64,000 nt of DNA from Muscardinus avellanarius (GCA_963383645.1 OY726572.1:26976792-27040791), one strand, 5' to 3'; counted from the stretch's first letter, positions 1 to 9,650 are shown. Program-made: numbers and translations. Notes: generated from the letters alone by a model not told the origin.

Positions 1-131
1 CTCACCAAAAACAGAGACAGGACCGTATTAAAGAACAGTGAAAGAAAAACTGGTGGAGACATACTGACGGGTGGTTCCTAGTGCCTTGGCGTTCTCAAGA
101 CAAGGAAAACAGCTTTCACGTGGTTTCTGTG

Positions 132-133
<2 letters not shown>

Positions 134-182
<49 letters not shown>
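134..182. repeat. (CA)n microsatellite
   Basis: Uninterrupted CA dinucleotides, about 24 units. Confidence 0.97.
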
Positions 183-185
<3 letters not shown>

Positions 186-607
186 CTCATATTTACAGGG
201 TCAACCAAACACCCGCTATTATTTAGACCTGTTAGTTTCCTCAGAAAAACCCTTCAGGAAATCCTTTGCACTCCCAGGGAGCATGTCTATATTTAGATTT
301 TGAGAGAAAGCTCATTGTTGAATTTTAGTTTACCGGGTAATCACTAGGTGGCCATGATGTGAGCCACACATCAGCCATCCCGAGGGGCTGGCGGCTGCAC
401 GGTGAAATGGTGACTCGCGCCCAGGTGGAAGCCTCTTCCTGGCACCGTGACCCCAGGAACCCAAGAGGGGAGGCGCTGGAAGGGACCTCATGGCCTGTCT
501 GACCCGATTCCCTTGTGTCCTGGTTGAGGAGACTGAGACTCAGTGTCACCCTGTGTCTCCAAGTGACCCATTCATTCCAAGCTGGGCCAGATTAAGGAGA
601 CAGACAG

Positions 608-642
608 ACACACACACACACACACAGATATGAATATGAATA

Positions 643-693
<51 letters not shown>
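608..693. repeat. Inverted microsatellite pair (CA)n ... (TG)n
   Basis: A short (CA)n at 608-626 is followed by gatatgaatatgaatatc and a (TG)n of about 24 units at 645-693. The two arms are complementary and could form a hairpin. Confidence 0.93.
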
Positions 694-695
<2 letters not shown>

Positions 696-987
696 GGGGT
701 TATTCAGGGGCCATCGACTACAGAGCTTGATTGTGGGAAAGAGCAGTGGGACCTGCCTGACTGTTGTAATGCCCTCAGATGTGTTGGCAGTGCGCCCTAA
801 CAGCCATCTCACAGAGGAGAGTGCTGTCATGAAGGGAGAAACCCTTGTCGTTGGTCTTGAGGTAGGACCTCAGTGTCTGCCGGCTCAGGGAACAGTAGCT
901 GACATTCCCAAGGACTGATATCGCGCCTGGTGCTGTTCATTCTTGTTGCATCTCTGGGTTCTGTCTTGTTGCATCCTTTGAGCGTCT

Positions 988-1140
988 TTATGAGACTGGC
1001 ACTATTATTATACCACTCTTCATAGCTGGGGAAGCTGAATTACCAAGAGATGAAGTGACCTGCTTAAGGTAAAATGGCCAGAAAGTGGGAGAACCAGGAT
1101 CGTACCCATTTCTTGAACCTCAGAGCTTGCACACTTATCT
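988..1140 (-). mobile_element. MIR SINE relic
   Basis: Contains 'ggggaagctgaattaccaag' and 'gaagtgacctgcttaagg', recognisable as the reverse complement of the MIR core (the part reading like 'gcaagttacttaacctc'). Diverged. Confidence 0.6.
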
Positions 1141-1144
1141 TTCA

Positions 1145-1440
1145 CTAAAGGTTCTCGACTTGCTGTTTTTTAGAATCTCTTGGGAGGATTAAAAAAAAAT
1201 TCCACTTCTCCGGCGGTATTCAAGCTAGTTGAATCAGCCCCCCTGGGTATAGGAACTTGTGTTATATTGCTTCAAAGCTTCTCAGGTGATTGCGCTGACG
1301 TGTGCCACGGGGCTGGAGATGTTTGTAGGACAGCGCTCCTCAAACCCAGGTGCACAGGAATCTCCTGGGTTGTGTTAAAGTGTGGATTCTGACTCTGAAG
1401 GCCCGGGTGGAGTGGAGACCCTGTGTTTCTCATCAGTGCT
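1145..1440. mobile_element. MER5-like hAT DNA transposon relics (two adjacent)
   Basis: Two stretches (about 1148-1335 and 1330-1440) resemble MER5A, with phrases such as 'caggaatctcctgggttgtg' and 'tggattctgactctgaagg'. Both are decayed; boundaries are approximate. Confidence 0.5.
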
Positions 1441-1599
1441 GTGGCAAGGCGGCACTACCAGCCTTTGGGTTTCCTGTCCTGGTGTAAGACTCGCCCTCAA
1501 GACTTCTTGCATCCCCAAGATTTTATAGCTCTATTGACACTTGTAAGGACTGTCATGTGTCTGTGATTTTACTGTGTGTCAACCTTCTTGAAGAAGCTG

Positions 1600-1735
1600 T
1601 CGACATTGTCCCCTTGACAGCCTCTAAAGGAGGTATCAATTCCTCCATTTGTAGACGAAGAAGTCCCAGCTTACTGAGCTCAGCCAGGTTCCTGAGCAGA
1701 CTCCTTGGAGCCCAGCACCTTTGTGGTTAACTACC
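1600..1735 (-). mobile_element. MIR SINE relic
   Basis: The 'ctccatttgtagacgaagaa' region resembles reverse-complemented MIR ('cctcatctgtaaaatggg'). Highly diverged. Confidence 0.4.
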
Positions 1736-1837
1736 ATGCTATGTTGTTTTCCTGTGGACATATAGGTATTGCAACCTAGGAAATCTTCTACAGCCTTGCC
1801 TTTTCTAACCCCATGGATTCCATTTGGAACTGTGTCA

Positions 1838-2367
1838 GTTCATTCAGGATGCTGTAACAAAGTGTCACAAACAGGGTGGCTAATAAGCAGCAGGAATTTA
1901 TTTCCAACAGTTCTGGAGGCTGGGAAAGGCAAAATCAAGCCACCAGCAGGTGAGGCCCGCTTCCCGGATGGCTGTCTGCGCTTCAACCTCACATTGTACC
2001 CAGGGCAAAGGGTTGTTTGGGGAGGGGGCTGTTTTTGTGGAACTGGGGATTGAACTCTTTTACCTCTGAACAACACCCGCAGCCCTATTTTATTTATTTT
2101 ATTTTCAAACAAGGCTTTGCTTAGTTTCTGCGTACTGACCTCAAACCTGTGATCCTCCTGTCTCAGCCTCCCAAGTACTGGGATTACAGACATGGGCCAC
2201 CATGCTTGAATGTGAGGCTTTTTTTTTTTTTTTAACAAGGGCATTCATGAGGGCTCTGCCTTAGGACCTAACCACCTCCCCCAAGGTTCTATCTCTTAGG
2301 ATCATCCCCTTGGGCTTAGTGTTTTGACAAGAATTTGGAAAGATACAAACATTTAGGCCATAGCAGG
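1838..2367 (-). mobile_element. MaLR LTR (MLT1-type), interrupted by a SINE
   Basis: Reads 'gctgtaacaaagtgtcacaa', 'aatttatttccaacagttc' and, after a SINE, 'ctaaccacctcccccaaggt' and 'caaacatttaggccatagca'. Together these are the reverse complement of an MLT1/MST-type ERVL-MaLR LTR. Non-coding relic. Confidence 0.75.
2030..2235 (-). mobile_element. B1-dID SINE inside the MaLR LTR
   Basis: Right arm (tggggattgaactcttttac) precedes the left arm (cctcccaagtactgggatta), so the copy is on the minus strand. It is old; the poly(T) at 2220-2234 lies on the far side and may belong to a second event. Confidence 0.75.
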
Positions 2368-2769
2368 GTCTCTGGATAATATATCCTGGGAAACCTTGCA
2401 GGTTTTAGGAACTTTTCTGGCTCTCAGTGTCCTCATTCTCCCCTCCTTGTTGGACCTGGTAGTGGTCTGTGAGTGCACTTTAGGATTGTAGTGACGGCGC
2501 TTTGTAAAGTACATTTATGACATTCAAACTCTGTTTGCAGCAGTTTGCTACTACTACCAGAAAGTCTTATTGCATTTACAGGATACGTTCTGGATTCTAG
2601 GTGGTCTCTGCATAAGTGGATCACATCGTCCCTGGAGAAGCTTGCTGAATCGCAATTCTGGGCGTCTTCCCAGACCTAGTAATCTCGTGGATTAGGCCCG
2701 GTGACCTCTGTTTTTAGAAAGCTCCCCAAGCTGTTTAAACATACACTAATATCTGAAAGCCACGGTTGC

Positions 2770-3118
2770 TATTGACTGCACCTTTGGGTCTCTACCAGAT
2801 ACATATGTTGCAACCCCATTCCTCCATGGGGGGGTATTAGGAGGTGAGACCTTGGGGGACGCTCAGGATTGGACCAGGTCCCGGGAGCGAGCGAGCATGA
2901 TGAGTGGGATTGATGGAGGAGCTCAGGGGCACTTGCTTCCCTGCTCCGCTCTAGTCTTGTGAGACCGCAAAGAGATGCTGGCAGTCTGCCGCTCTCAAGG
3001 GGCTGCGCTGGTGCCCTGCTCTTAGACACCCAGCCTCCGGAGCTATGAGAAGTAAATGTTAGTTGTTCTTAAGCTCCCTAGTTAATGTTATCTTGTCATA
3101 ACAACCTGAGCCAAGACA
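2770..3118 (+). mobile_element. MaLR LTR relic
   Basis: 'cagatacatatgttgcaacc' and 'ggtattaggaggtgagacct' near the start and 'ttgtcataacaacctgagcc' near the end follow the layout of a plus-strand MaLR LTR (MLT1/MST group). Diverged. Confidence 0.65.
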
Positions 3119-3124
3119 TTGGTC

Positions 3125-3460
3125 TCATCCAGAGGTTCCAAACCTGGTGTCCCTAAACCATCTGCATCAGTGTCACTGGAGAATTTGTGAGAGGTACAAG
3201 TTATGCAGATTAGAGCTCTGGTGCACACCAGTAATCCCAGTTCTTGGGAGGCTGAGGCAGGAGGATCGAGGGTTCAAGCCCAGCCTCAACAACTTAGACC
3301 CAGTTTCAAAATAAAAATAAATAAAAAGGGCTGTGTGAGTATCTCCTAGTGGTAGGATGGATACCCCTGGGTTTAATCCCCATTTAAAAAAAAAAAAAAG
3401 TTTGTCTCAGCCCAGACATACTGAATTAGAAGCTGTAAGGAGGGGCCAAGTCATCATTTA
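3125..3460. mobile_element. MER5-like DNA transposon relic split by a SINE
   Basis: Before the SINE: 'ccatctgcatcagtgtcact'. After it: 'acatactgaattagaagctg' and 'aggggccaag'. This order fits MER5A. Another possible piece lies at about 3515-3640. Confidence 0.55.
3212..3401 (+). mobile_element. B1-dID SINE, type A
   Basis: Left arm 'cttgggaggctgaggcagga', A-rich linker, degraded ID right arm ending 'gggtttaatccccat', then an A-tail. Inserted in a MER5-like relic. Confidence 0.85.
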
Positions 3461-4187
3461 TAATACGCCCTTGCGGTGAATCTCACACATGGTGACATCT
3501 GCTGACCACCAAGTCCTCAGTACTCAGAGTGTGACCCACGGACCAGAGCTTTTGTGCACGATGCGGCAGCTCCGGCCCACTTCCCCCCGCTGACCCAGAA
3601 CCTGTGTGCTGACGCGATCTGTGCACATTAAAGGCGAGAAGCCAACCTGGAGGTGTATTTCAACCGGAGAGAGCTTTACGAAATGCTAATGCCCAGCCTT
3701 CACCAAGAGTTAAGGCAGAATCCGTGAGGCCTTTTGTGAGGTTGACAGTGTTCTCGTCTTTTGAGCCACAGTTTCACAGTTTTGAGGACAGTTTCTTTGT
3801 TCTCTGAACCCCATCCTTCCCGACACATTGACTTTTATTTCTGAACTTCCTGGTGTCTGGTCCCTGACGCTAACCATACTGAACAACCTGACCCCACTCA
3901 CTTCATGGGCTCATCCATCTCTGCCTTTTGGCCCCAGTACTGAATTATTTCTGCAGTGACCAGAATGATGGTCAGCCTAGGAATACCCTTTGCATACGCA
4001 TAGTACATTAAGGCAGGGAATCTCAAGTATGAATATGGCTTTCAGACTTTTTTGAGCATCCGATCTGGGCATGGTGGCAGTGCCTGTAATTCCAGTACTT
4101 GGGAGGCTGAGAATGGAGGAGCACATGTTCGAAGTCAGCCTCAGCAACTTAGCAAGGCTTTTAGCAACTTAGTGAAACCTTGTTTTA

Positions 4188-4404
4188 TTTTTTATTTATT
4201 TTTATTTATTTATTTATTTTTGGTGGTACTGGGGTTCCTGGAAGCCCTTCTACCTCCGGGCTACACTCCCAGACCTATTTTTACATTTTTATTTGGAAAC
4301 AGGGTCTCTTAAGCCAGCATGCGCGGCTGGCTTCGAACCTGCGCGATCCTCCTGTCTCTGCCTCCCAAGCGCGGGGATTACAAGCGTGCGCCACCACGCC
4401 CGGC
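4188..4404 (-). mobile_element. B1-dID SINE, type B, nested
   Basis: Starts with a T/TTTA-rich tail, then the type B right arm and left arm in reverse. Flanked by a 15-bp target-site duplication tgaaaccttgtttta (4173-4187 and 4405-4419) derived from the host SINE. Confidence 0.95.
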
Positions 4405-4434
4405 TGAAACCTTGTTTTAAAATAAAAAAATGAA

Positions 4435-4634
4435 GCCGGGCATGGTGGCGCATGCTTGTAATCCCTGTGCTTGGGAGGTGGAGACAGGAGGATCGCGCTG
4501 GTTCGGAGCCAGCCTCACTGGCTTAAGAGACCCTGTTTCCAAATAAAATATAAAATAGGTCTGGGAGTGTAGCCTGGAGGTAGAAGGGCTTCCAAGAACC
4601 CCAGTACCACCAAAAAAATAAAATAAAATAAATT
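4435..4634 (+). mobile_element. B1-dID SINE, type B, nested
   Basis: Complete type B copy with an AAAT-rich tail. Target-site duplication aaaaaatgaa (ending 4434 and at 4635-4644), from the A-rich linker of the same host SINE. Confidence 0.95.
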
Positions 4635-4828
4635 AAAAAATGAAATAGGGCTGGGGTTATAGCTTAGAGATAGAATGCCACTAGGTTCAATCCCTAGTTT
4701 TGCACAATCCCCAGGTGTGAAAATATGTGTATGCATGTACACACACATTATTTTTATTTTTTTATTTTTTGGTGGTACTGGGGTTCCTGGAAGCCCTTCT
4801 ACCTCCGGGCTACACTCCCAGACCTATT

Positions 4829-4860
<32 letters not shown>

Positions 4861-4865
4861 TTTTT

Positions 4866-5180
4866 AACTTCTAATTTTTTAATACCTATGTTAAGAAGGT
4901 AAAAAGAGAACTGAAACCAGTTTAATAATATATTTGATTCAGTATAGTCAAATTTATTATGTCAACCTATAATTACAAAAAGTAATAAGATATTTAATAT
5001 TTGTTGTACTAAAAATTAATCTCATAAGAATTTTACACTTATGTTGTATAGTAATGTGAACTAGACATATTTCATGTGATCAAAGCCCCATAGGGATAGT
5101 GATACTATCTAGGATATTATAGGTAGAAACTATTATAACTGGCTAAAATATTCATTCTCACTTTTCTAGTGAGAAAGGAA
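4866..5180 (-). other. Possible 3'-transduced sequence
   Basis: About 315 bp of AT-rich, otherwise unassigned DNA between an L1 3'UTR poly(A) and a second, terminal poly(A), all inside the same target-site duplication. That is the signature of read-through past the L1's own polyadenylation site. Confidence 0.6.
4878..4883 (-). terminator. ATTAAA polyadenylation signal of the chimera
   Basis: Reads tttaat on the plus strand, so attaaa in transcript orientation. It lies about 13 nt before the poly(A) start at 4865, the normal spacing for cleavage. Confidence 0.65.
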
Positions 5181-5345
5181 TTTTTTTTTTATTTTTTTTA
5201 TTTTTTATTGGTGCACTGTATTCATACATCATAGTGGGATACAAACTTTTGTAGACATACATGCACACATCGCCCAGTCAGCCCCCACCCGATCCCCACC
5301 CCATTCTCTCCCCATCCCTCCCTCCCATGCTTGGCTTAGTGGTTG
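5181..5345 (-). mobile_element. L1 3'UTR end with poly(A) and G-rich tract
   Basis: Poly(T) at 5181-5206, then attggtgca..., also found at 13090, 16490 and 48760, then a C-rich run (5281-5330). The complement of that run is the G-rich polypurine tract of L1 3'UTRs. Confidence 0.85.
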
Positions 5346-5504
5346 ACATCTAGTATTATAGCAATTTATCCAAAATTAAAAATGATAATCTCACATAACA
5401 GTTTCATTTGTCTGATACCAAGCTTTTGATGACTTAAAGATAACATTTCAATATTTCTTTTTGCTTTCTTTCTTACCAGAGAATATTTTTTTTCTTTTTT
5501 TTTA

Positions 5505-6235
5505 GGTGAAACTATCATATATTTATTTTTCAGAAAAAAATCTATCCTGATATGGAATATGGACTCTAGATACCCAAAACAATCTCGAAGCAAAAACAAA
5601 GCTAGAAGATGTATATTTTCTGATTTCAAACCATATAAAGCTACAATAATTGAAACAGTGTAGTACTGTTCTAAAGGCAGATATATAGACCATTGGAGTT
5701 AAATACAAGCCTAGAGCTAACTTCTTCCCTATATTGTCAAGTTATTTTTGACAAGGTTTCCACGAACATTTGGTGGTGGAAGTAATAATCTTTTAACTAA
5801 ATATTGTTGAAACATAATAATTACATGGAAAAGAATAAAATTGGACCCTTACCTAATCCCACATACAAGTATTAACTCAAACTAGATAAAAGACCTAAAT
5901 ATAAATCTTAAGACTATAAACTTTTAGGAGAAAATCTGGGTCATAAAACCTCACAACATTGAAATTGGCAGTGATTTCTTGGATATGATTTCAATGGCAC
6001 AGGCAACAGAAGAATATACAAACTCCCTAAAAGAATAAAAGAAAATATTGTATATCCAAAGACAATGTAAACAGAGTTAAAAGTTACTAATAGAATTGGA
6101 TAAAATATTTCCAAATGCTATATCTGAAGGTATATTAATATTCCAACTAGACATCCTAAAAATTAACAACAATAAAGGCAAACAATACAATTTAGAGATA
6201 GGTAAAAGACTAACATAAATAATGAATCTCCACAG
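5505..6235 (+). mobile_element. Old L1 ORF2 3' segment, antisense within the chimera
   Basis: Recognisable L1 phrases in plus orientation: 'ttctgatttcaaaccatata', 'atagaccattggagt', 'gatttcttggatatgatttc' and 'gcacaggcaaca'. The reading frame has many stops, so it is much older than the adjacent intact ORF1. Confidence 0.85.
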
Positions 6236-6245
6236 ATAACCAATC

Positions 6246-7208
6246 TTAGTTGTCTGTTGGATGGAAACTCTTGTTTCTCTGGTTCTGGTGTGTGTTACCT
6301 ATTTCTTCTTTGTAGTTAATCTCTTTGAGTATTTTCTCTAGCGCTGGTTTTGAAGACATAAAATCCTTCAGTTTCTGTTTGTCATGGAAGCTTCTTATTT
6401 CTCCATCTAATTTGATAGAAAGTTTTGCTGGATAGGAAATTTTTGGCTGGAAGTTGTTTTCTTTCAGAGTTTGGAATATGTTACTCCAAGCCCTTCTGGC
6501 TCTCATGACTTGGTTTGGGAAGTCTGGAGTGATTCTAATTGGTTTGCCTCTGAATGTCACTTGGCCCTTTGTTTTTGTTGCCTTTAAGATTCTCTGCTTG
6601 GCTTCCACATTGGTCATTTTGACAATTATATGGCGTGGGGATCCTCTTCTCGGATCCTGTCTAAAGGGAGTTCTATAAGTTTCCTGGATCTGTGTATCAA
6701 CCTCTTGCTCTATATTTGGAAAATTTTCTGCTATTACTTCCTTGAAGAGATTGTTGATCCCTTTGGTATCACTTTCTTTTCCCTCCTCTATTCCAATTAT
6801 TCTTAGGTTAGCTCTCTTAAGATGGACCCATATTTCTTCAATGTCAGATTCCTGCTGTTGGATATCTTTTTCTAGATTAGAAACTATGCATTCATTTTTG
6901 GATTGCTCATCTTCTAAGAGCGAGATTCTGTTCTCCATGTGGTCTAATCGGTTGTTTGTGCTTTGAATTGAGGCCTTTACTTCATTAATTGCATCCTTTA
7001 TCTCTTTTTGGCTCTCTCTGAGTTCTTTTCGAAGCACCTCTATTATTTCTACAGTTATTTTCCTGATTTGATCTTCTAGAAATCTCTGATTTTCTGTTTT
7101 ATCAGGTTCTGATGTTGTGGGGTTGTGCACATTCATTACTTCAGTGTTATTCCTCTTTCCCATGATTTCGGAGGTTTGTGCCCTCTCTGGGTTCTTCCCT
7201 TGGGTCAC
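6246..7208 (-). CDS. LINE-1 ORF1 protein (intact, 320 aa)
   Basis: L1 ORF1p is an RNA-binding trimeric chaperone that coats L1 RNA. The protein has a charged N-terminus, a heptad-rich coiled coil at about residues 40-130 (ITVEIIEVLRKELRESQKEI), an RRM from about 131 (KRANLRIIGIEEG) to about 225 including PRHIIV at 191-196, and a C-terminal domain with ARRAW (237-241) and FQPKISYPAKLS (253-264), both hallmarks of mammalian L1. At 320 aa it is slightly shorter than human or mouse ORF1p. A second Met at residue 16 (7161-7163) begins MGKR, like the start of human ORF1p, and may be the true start. No stop or frameshift, so the copy is fairly young. No ORF2 follows: an unrelated antisense L1 relic begins within about 10 bp of the stop. 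Confidence 0.95.
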   Translation of the reverse strand: MTQGKNPERAQTSEIMGKRNNTEVMNVHNPTTSEPDKTENQRFLEDQIRKITVEIIEVLRKELRESQKEIKDAINEVKASIQSTNNRLDHMENRISLLEDEQSKNECIVSNLEKDIQQQESDIEEIWVHLKRANLRIIGIEEGKESDTKGINNLFKEVIAENFPNIEQEVDTQIQETYRTPFRQDPRRGSPRHIIVKMTNVEAKQRILKATKTKGQVTFRGKPIRITPDFPNQVMRARRAWSNIFQTLKENNFQPKISYPAKLSIKLDGEIRSFHDKQKLKDFMSSKPALEKILKEINYKEEIGNTHQNQRNKSFHPTDN

Positions 7209-7954
7209 TATGGCTTCACTTAAGGTGCTCTGGATCTCGAGTCTGTATTATCTCAGACCCTACTACTCCTTTACTGGGTTGTATCACAGAGTCTCCGACC
7301 CAGGGAGTCGATAGAGGCTGCTTTAAACTATGGGGGGTGCCAGGTTGCACGCTCTCCTATGGTGTGATATCTCTGCCACCACCACTCCCTCACTGGGTCA
7401 AGTCCCAGGAGGCACAATACTGGGATTTCTCCTCTGTGGCCCGCAATTTGACTCACTGTTCTTGAGTACGTAGATATAGCTGTACTGGACTCGGTGAATT
7501 CACTGCTGCTGCCGCCGCCGGTGGCAATATGGCGCCTCTGCCACGCCCTCGGCCATGAGGCTGGCGTATTTTTTCTTCTCTGGTTTTGATTTCTACTCTG
7601 AATCCCTGCAGCGTGTGCTGAGCTCAGCCACTGGGAGCTTTAAATGCTGTCTATGCCGAAAAATCCCGCCTGGCTGTTCCGCATCGGCTCACCTCGGCTT
7701 GCTGTAGCCGTCCGCTGAGTTCGCCGCTGCCGCCGGCAGTATGGCGCTGCTGCCGCGTCCTCGGGCGCGTGTGTCTCCTCTGTGGCCCTGAGCTCTGTTC
7801 TCAGTCCGCTTTCTCTCTGGAGCCTGGTGGTTTTTTTGTTTTTCTGGTGATGGTGTTTTCTGGCTATGAAAGGCGCTCTTTTTGTGGTAATGGAGATTGG
7901 TTGTTAGCGGGACTCTTAAGCCCCGCTTTTCTTGGTCGCCATCTTCCCGGAAGT
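7209..7954 (-). promoter_or_regulatory. LINE-1 5'UTR / internal promoter
   Basis: GC- and CpG-rich leader directly upstream of ORF1. Its 5' end (minus) carries aagatggc (near 7940), a YY1-type motif typical of L1 starts. Similar cores, tatggcg with flanking GCC repeats, recur near 7529 and 7741, about 210 bp apart, with shared flanks (gctgccgcc before, ctgcc...cctcgg after). This suggests tandem promoter monomers. Promoter function is inferred. Confidence 0.8.
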
Positions 7955-9392
7955 CTATTTTATATTTTTGAAACAGGGTCTCTTACGCCAGTGCAGCTGG
8001 CTTCGAACCTGCGCGATCCTCCTGTCTCCGCCTCCCAAGCGTGGGGATTACAAGCGTGCGCCACCACGCCCGGCGTCACACACATTACTTTTGAGCATGA
8101 GAATCATCTGTAGTGCTTGAGTCCGAGTCTCTTGCTAGGTGTATCTCTCACTGGGCACTCCTTCCTTGGTGATGAAATATATACGGAGAGGAAACGGCTT
8201 TCCTGAGAAGTGAGTGTAACCAGAAGGAATTGCTCAGTGTAAATGAGGGTCGTGGCCTAGTCCTCTTGTGCTGGGCTCACCTGCCAAGCGAGTGACACTG
8301 TGCCACACATTCATGACACTGTTGTTGCAGGAAAGAGCACTGGATCTCTCTTGCTGCTTCCCACTGACCCTGTCTGGTGGATGGTGGCCGTCATGAGTAT
8401 CAGGCCATCTCCAATCATTGGTTATCTGGGAAAAAAAAAAAAACCCAAACGTTTTCTCTTCCTTGAACAAGTAGTAAGTGTGTAAAAGTTTGTCCTGCAT
8501 TAAATGGACTTCTTAAGGGCCTAGCTCCCTGCGGTGGGATGTAGTTGTGTAAAGCTGAGTGTGGTGGCGAGGCAGACGCAGGCTCATGGCTGCTCCTTTC
8601 GGAGTCAGAGGCTGTTAAGCCAGGTCAGGCACTGCTCCAGTCCCTGGTGGAAAATCCCCCTGAACGCTTTCCCTCAGTTGTATGTTTTGACCATAATAAC
8701 TAGAATTATTGTCATGTTTAAAAAAGGAACCCTCTGTAGCGGTTCAGCTCTGTGGTTATTTAACTTCAGTTTTCAGCAGTGTGCCTGGGGACTTTAAAAC
8801 TGTCCTTGAACACATGCAGAGGGTTTGGTGACAAGGTCATTACATTCACGCAGGTGCCTGGGCAGGTGCCTGGGAGGCGCCCAGAAGGAAATGTGCGTAT
8901 GAGCTGTTGGTAGGGTGGGTCCAGGCAAAAGCACGCTCTCCCTTTCTGTCTGATAGGCTGGAAGAATTGGGGCAAGAGTCTGAGAGTTGGGATAAATACT
9001 TCCAGGGAGTGTGAACATGGGCATTGTTTGGGAGAAACCTGGAAGGTTGGGCTCAGGATCATAGGCTGCATTTTTCAGGTCTCTATCCTGCCTATGAAGG
9101 GAGCAGCAGATAACAAAAAAATGAAATGTCCTAGGCAAGACTTCTTAAAAATACCGTTCCTAGCACTGCCCTGCTTCTGGGTCTGCTGTGTCCCTCACTG
9201 CGCGCTCACTTCAGAAGCACCCCGCTGGATCTTGTACTTACTTCCCTTGGGAGAGCTGGAAAACCGGGAGCTGCTGTGCCCAGCTTCCCGCACTCCGGGC
9301 CCTCTGCTAGGTGCCTAGCAGTGAGGAGGCTTCTGTTACAGTGTAGTCACATCACAGGGGCACTGAATGAGCTTGAGTAACTTCATGTGCTT

Positions 9393-9650
9393 GGGAGAGA
9401 GAGACAGAGAGAGACAGAGAGGAGAGAGCACAAAAAAGAAACAGAGACAAAGGATAGGAGAGGAGAGAAACAGAGGAGAGAGAGAGAGAGAGCAAAGGAG
9501 AGAGATAGAGGATAAGAGAGAGAAAGAAAGCAAAAGAGAGTAGAGAGAGGAGATGAGAGAGAAGAGATGAGAGAGGAGAGAAGGAGGAGGATAAGGACCA
9601 GGAGGAAGGAAGAGGAGGAAGATGAGGAAGAGGAGGGGGAAGAGACACTA
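9393..9650 (+). repeat. Long purine (GA/GAG)-rich tract
   Basis: About 250 bp almost entirely of A and G on this strand, with GAGA, GGAGA and GAAGAGGAGG sub-patterns. It adjoins the 3' tail side of a minus-strand SINE. Confidence 0.95.

Larger units (their letters stand above)
4066..4712 (+). mobile_element. Old B1-dID SINE split by two younger SINEs
   Basis: Left arm at 4066-4187, linker at 4420-4434, and ID right arm (gggctggggttatagcttag) at 4645-4712. The pieces form one SINE if the two nested copies are removed. Confidence 0.9.
4835..7954 (-). mobile_element. Chimeric LINE-1 retrocopy: 5'UTR + ORF1 + antisense old L1 + L1 3'UTR + transduced tail
   Basis: Flanked by the 11-bp direct repeat ctattttatat (4824-4834 and 7955-7965) and ending, in minus orientation, in poly(A) (poly(T) at 4852-4865). 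Minus-strand order: 5'UTR 7954-7209, intact ORF1 7208-6246, an antisense decayed L1 piece about 6235-5505, an unassigned stretch, L1 3'UTR about 5345-5207 with A-tail 5206-5181, then about 315 bp of other sequence and the final A-tail. ORF2 is absent. An AT run (4831-4851) separates the left duplication from the tail. I infer one retrotransposition of a chimeric RNA; independent nested events cannot be excluded without the empty site. Confidence 0.75.
4751..8076 (-). mobile_element. B1-dID SINE, type B, split by the chimeric L1 insertion
   Basis: The right arm lies at 4751-4834 and the left arm at 7955-8076. Removing the intervening 3.1 kb restores a normal copy. The SINE has its own target-site duplication cacacacatta (about 4740-4750 and 8077-8088). 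Confidence 0.93.

Noticed and set aside
81..296. Frames with long Thr-His or Cys-Val runs (also at 546-918, 29348, 48481 and others)
   Set aside because: Translations of (CA)n/(TG)n microsatellites.
1840..2244. 134-codon open frame
   Set aside because: Covers a SINE and a MaLR LTR; no domain and no splice context.
7769..8113. 114-codon plus-strand frame
   Set aside because: Antisense to the L1 5'UTR and runs into a SINE.
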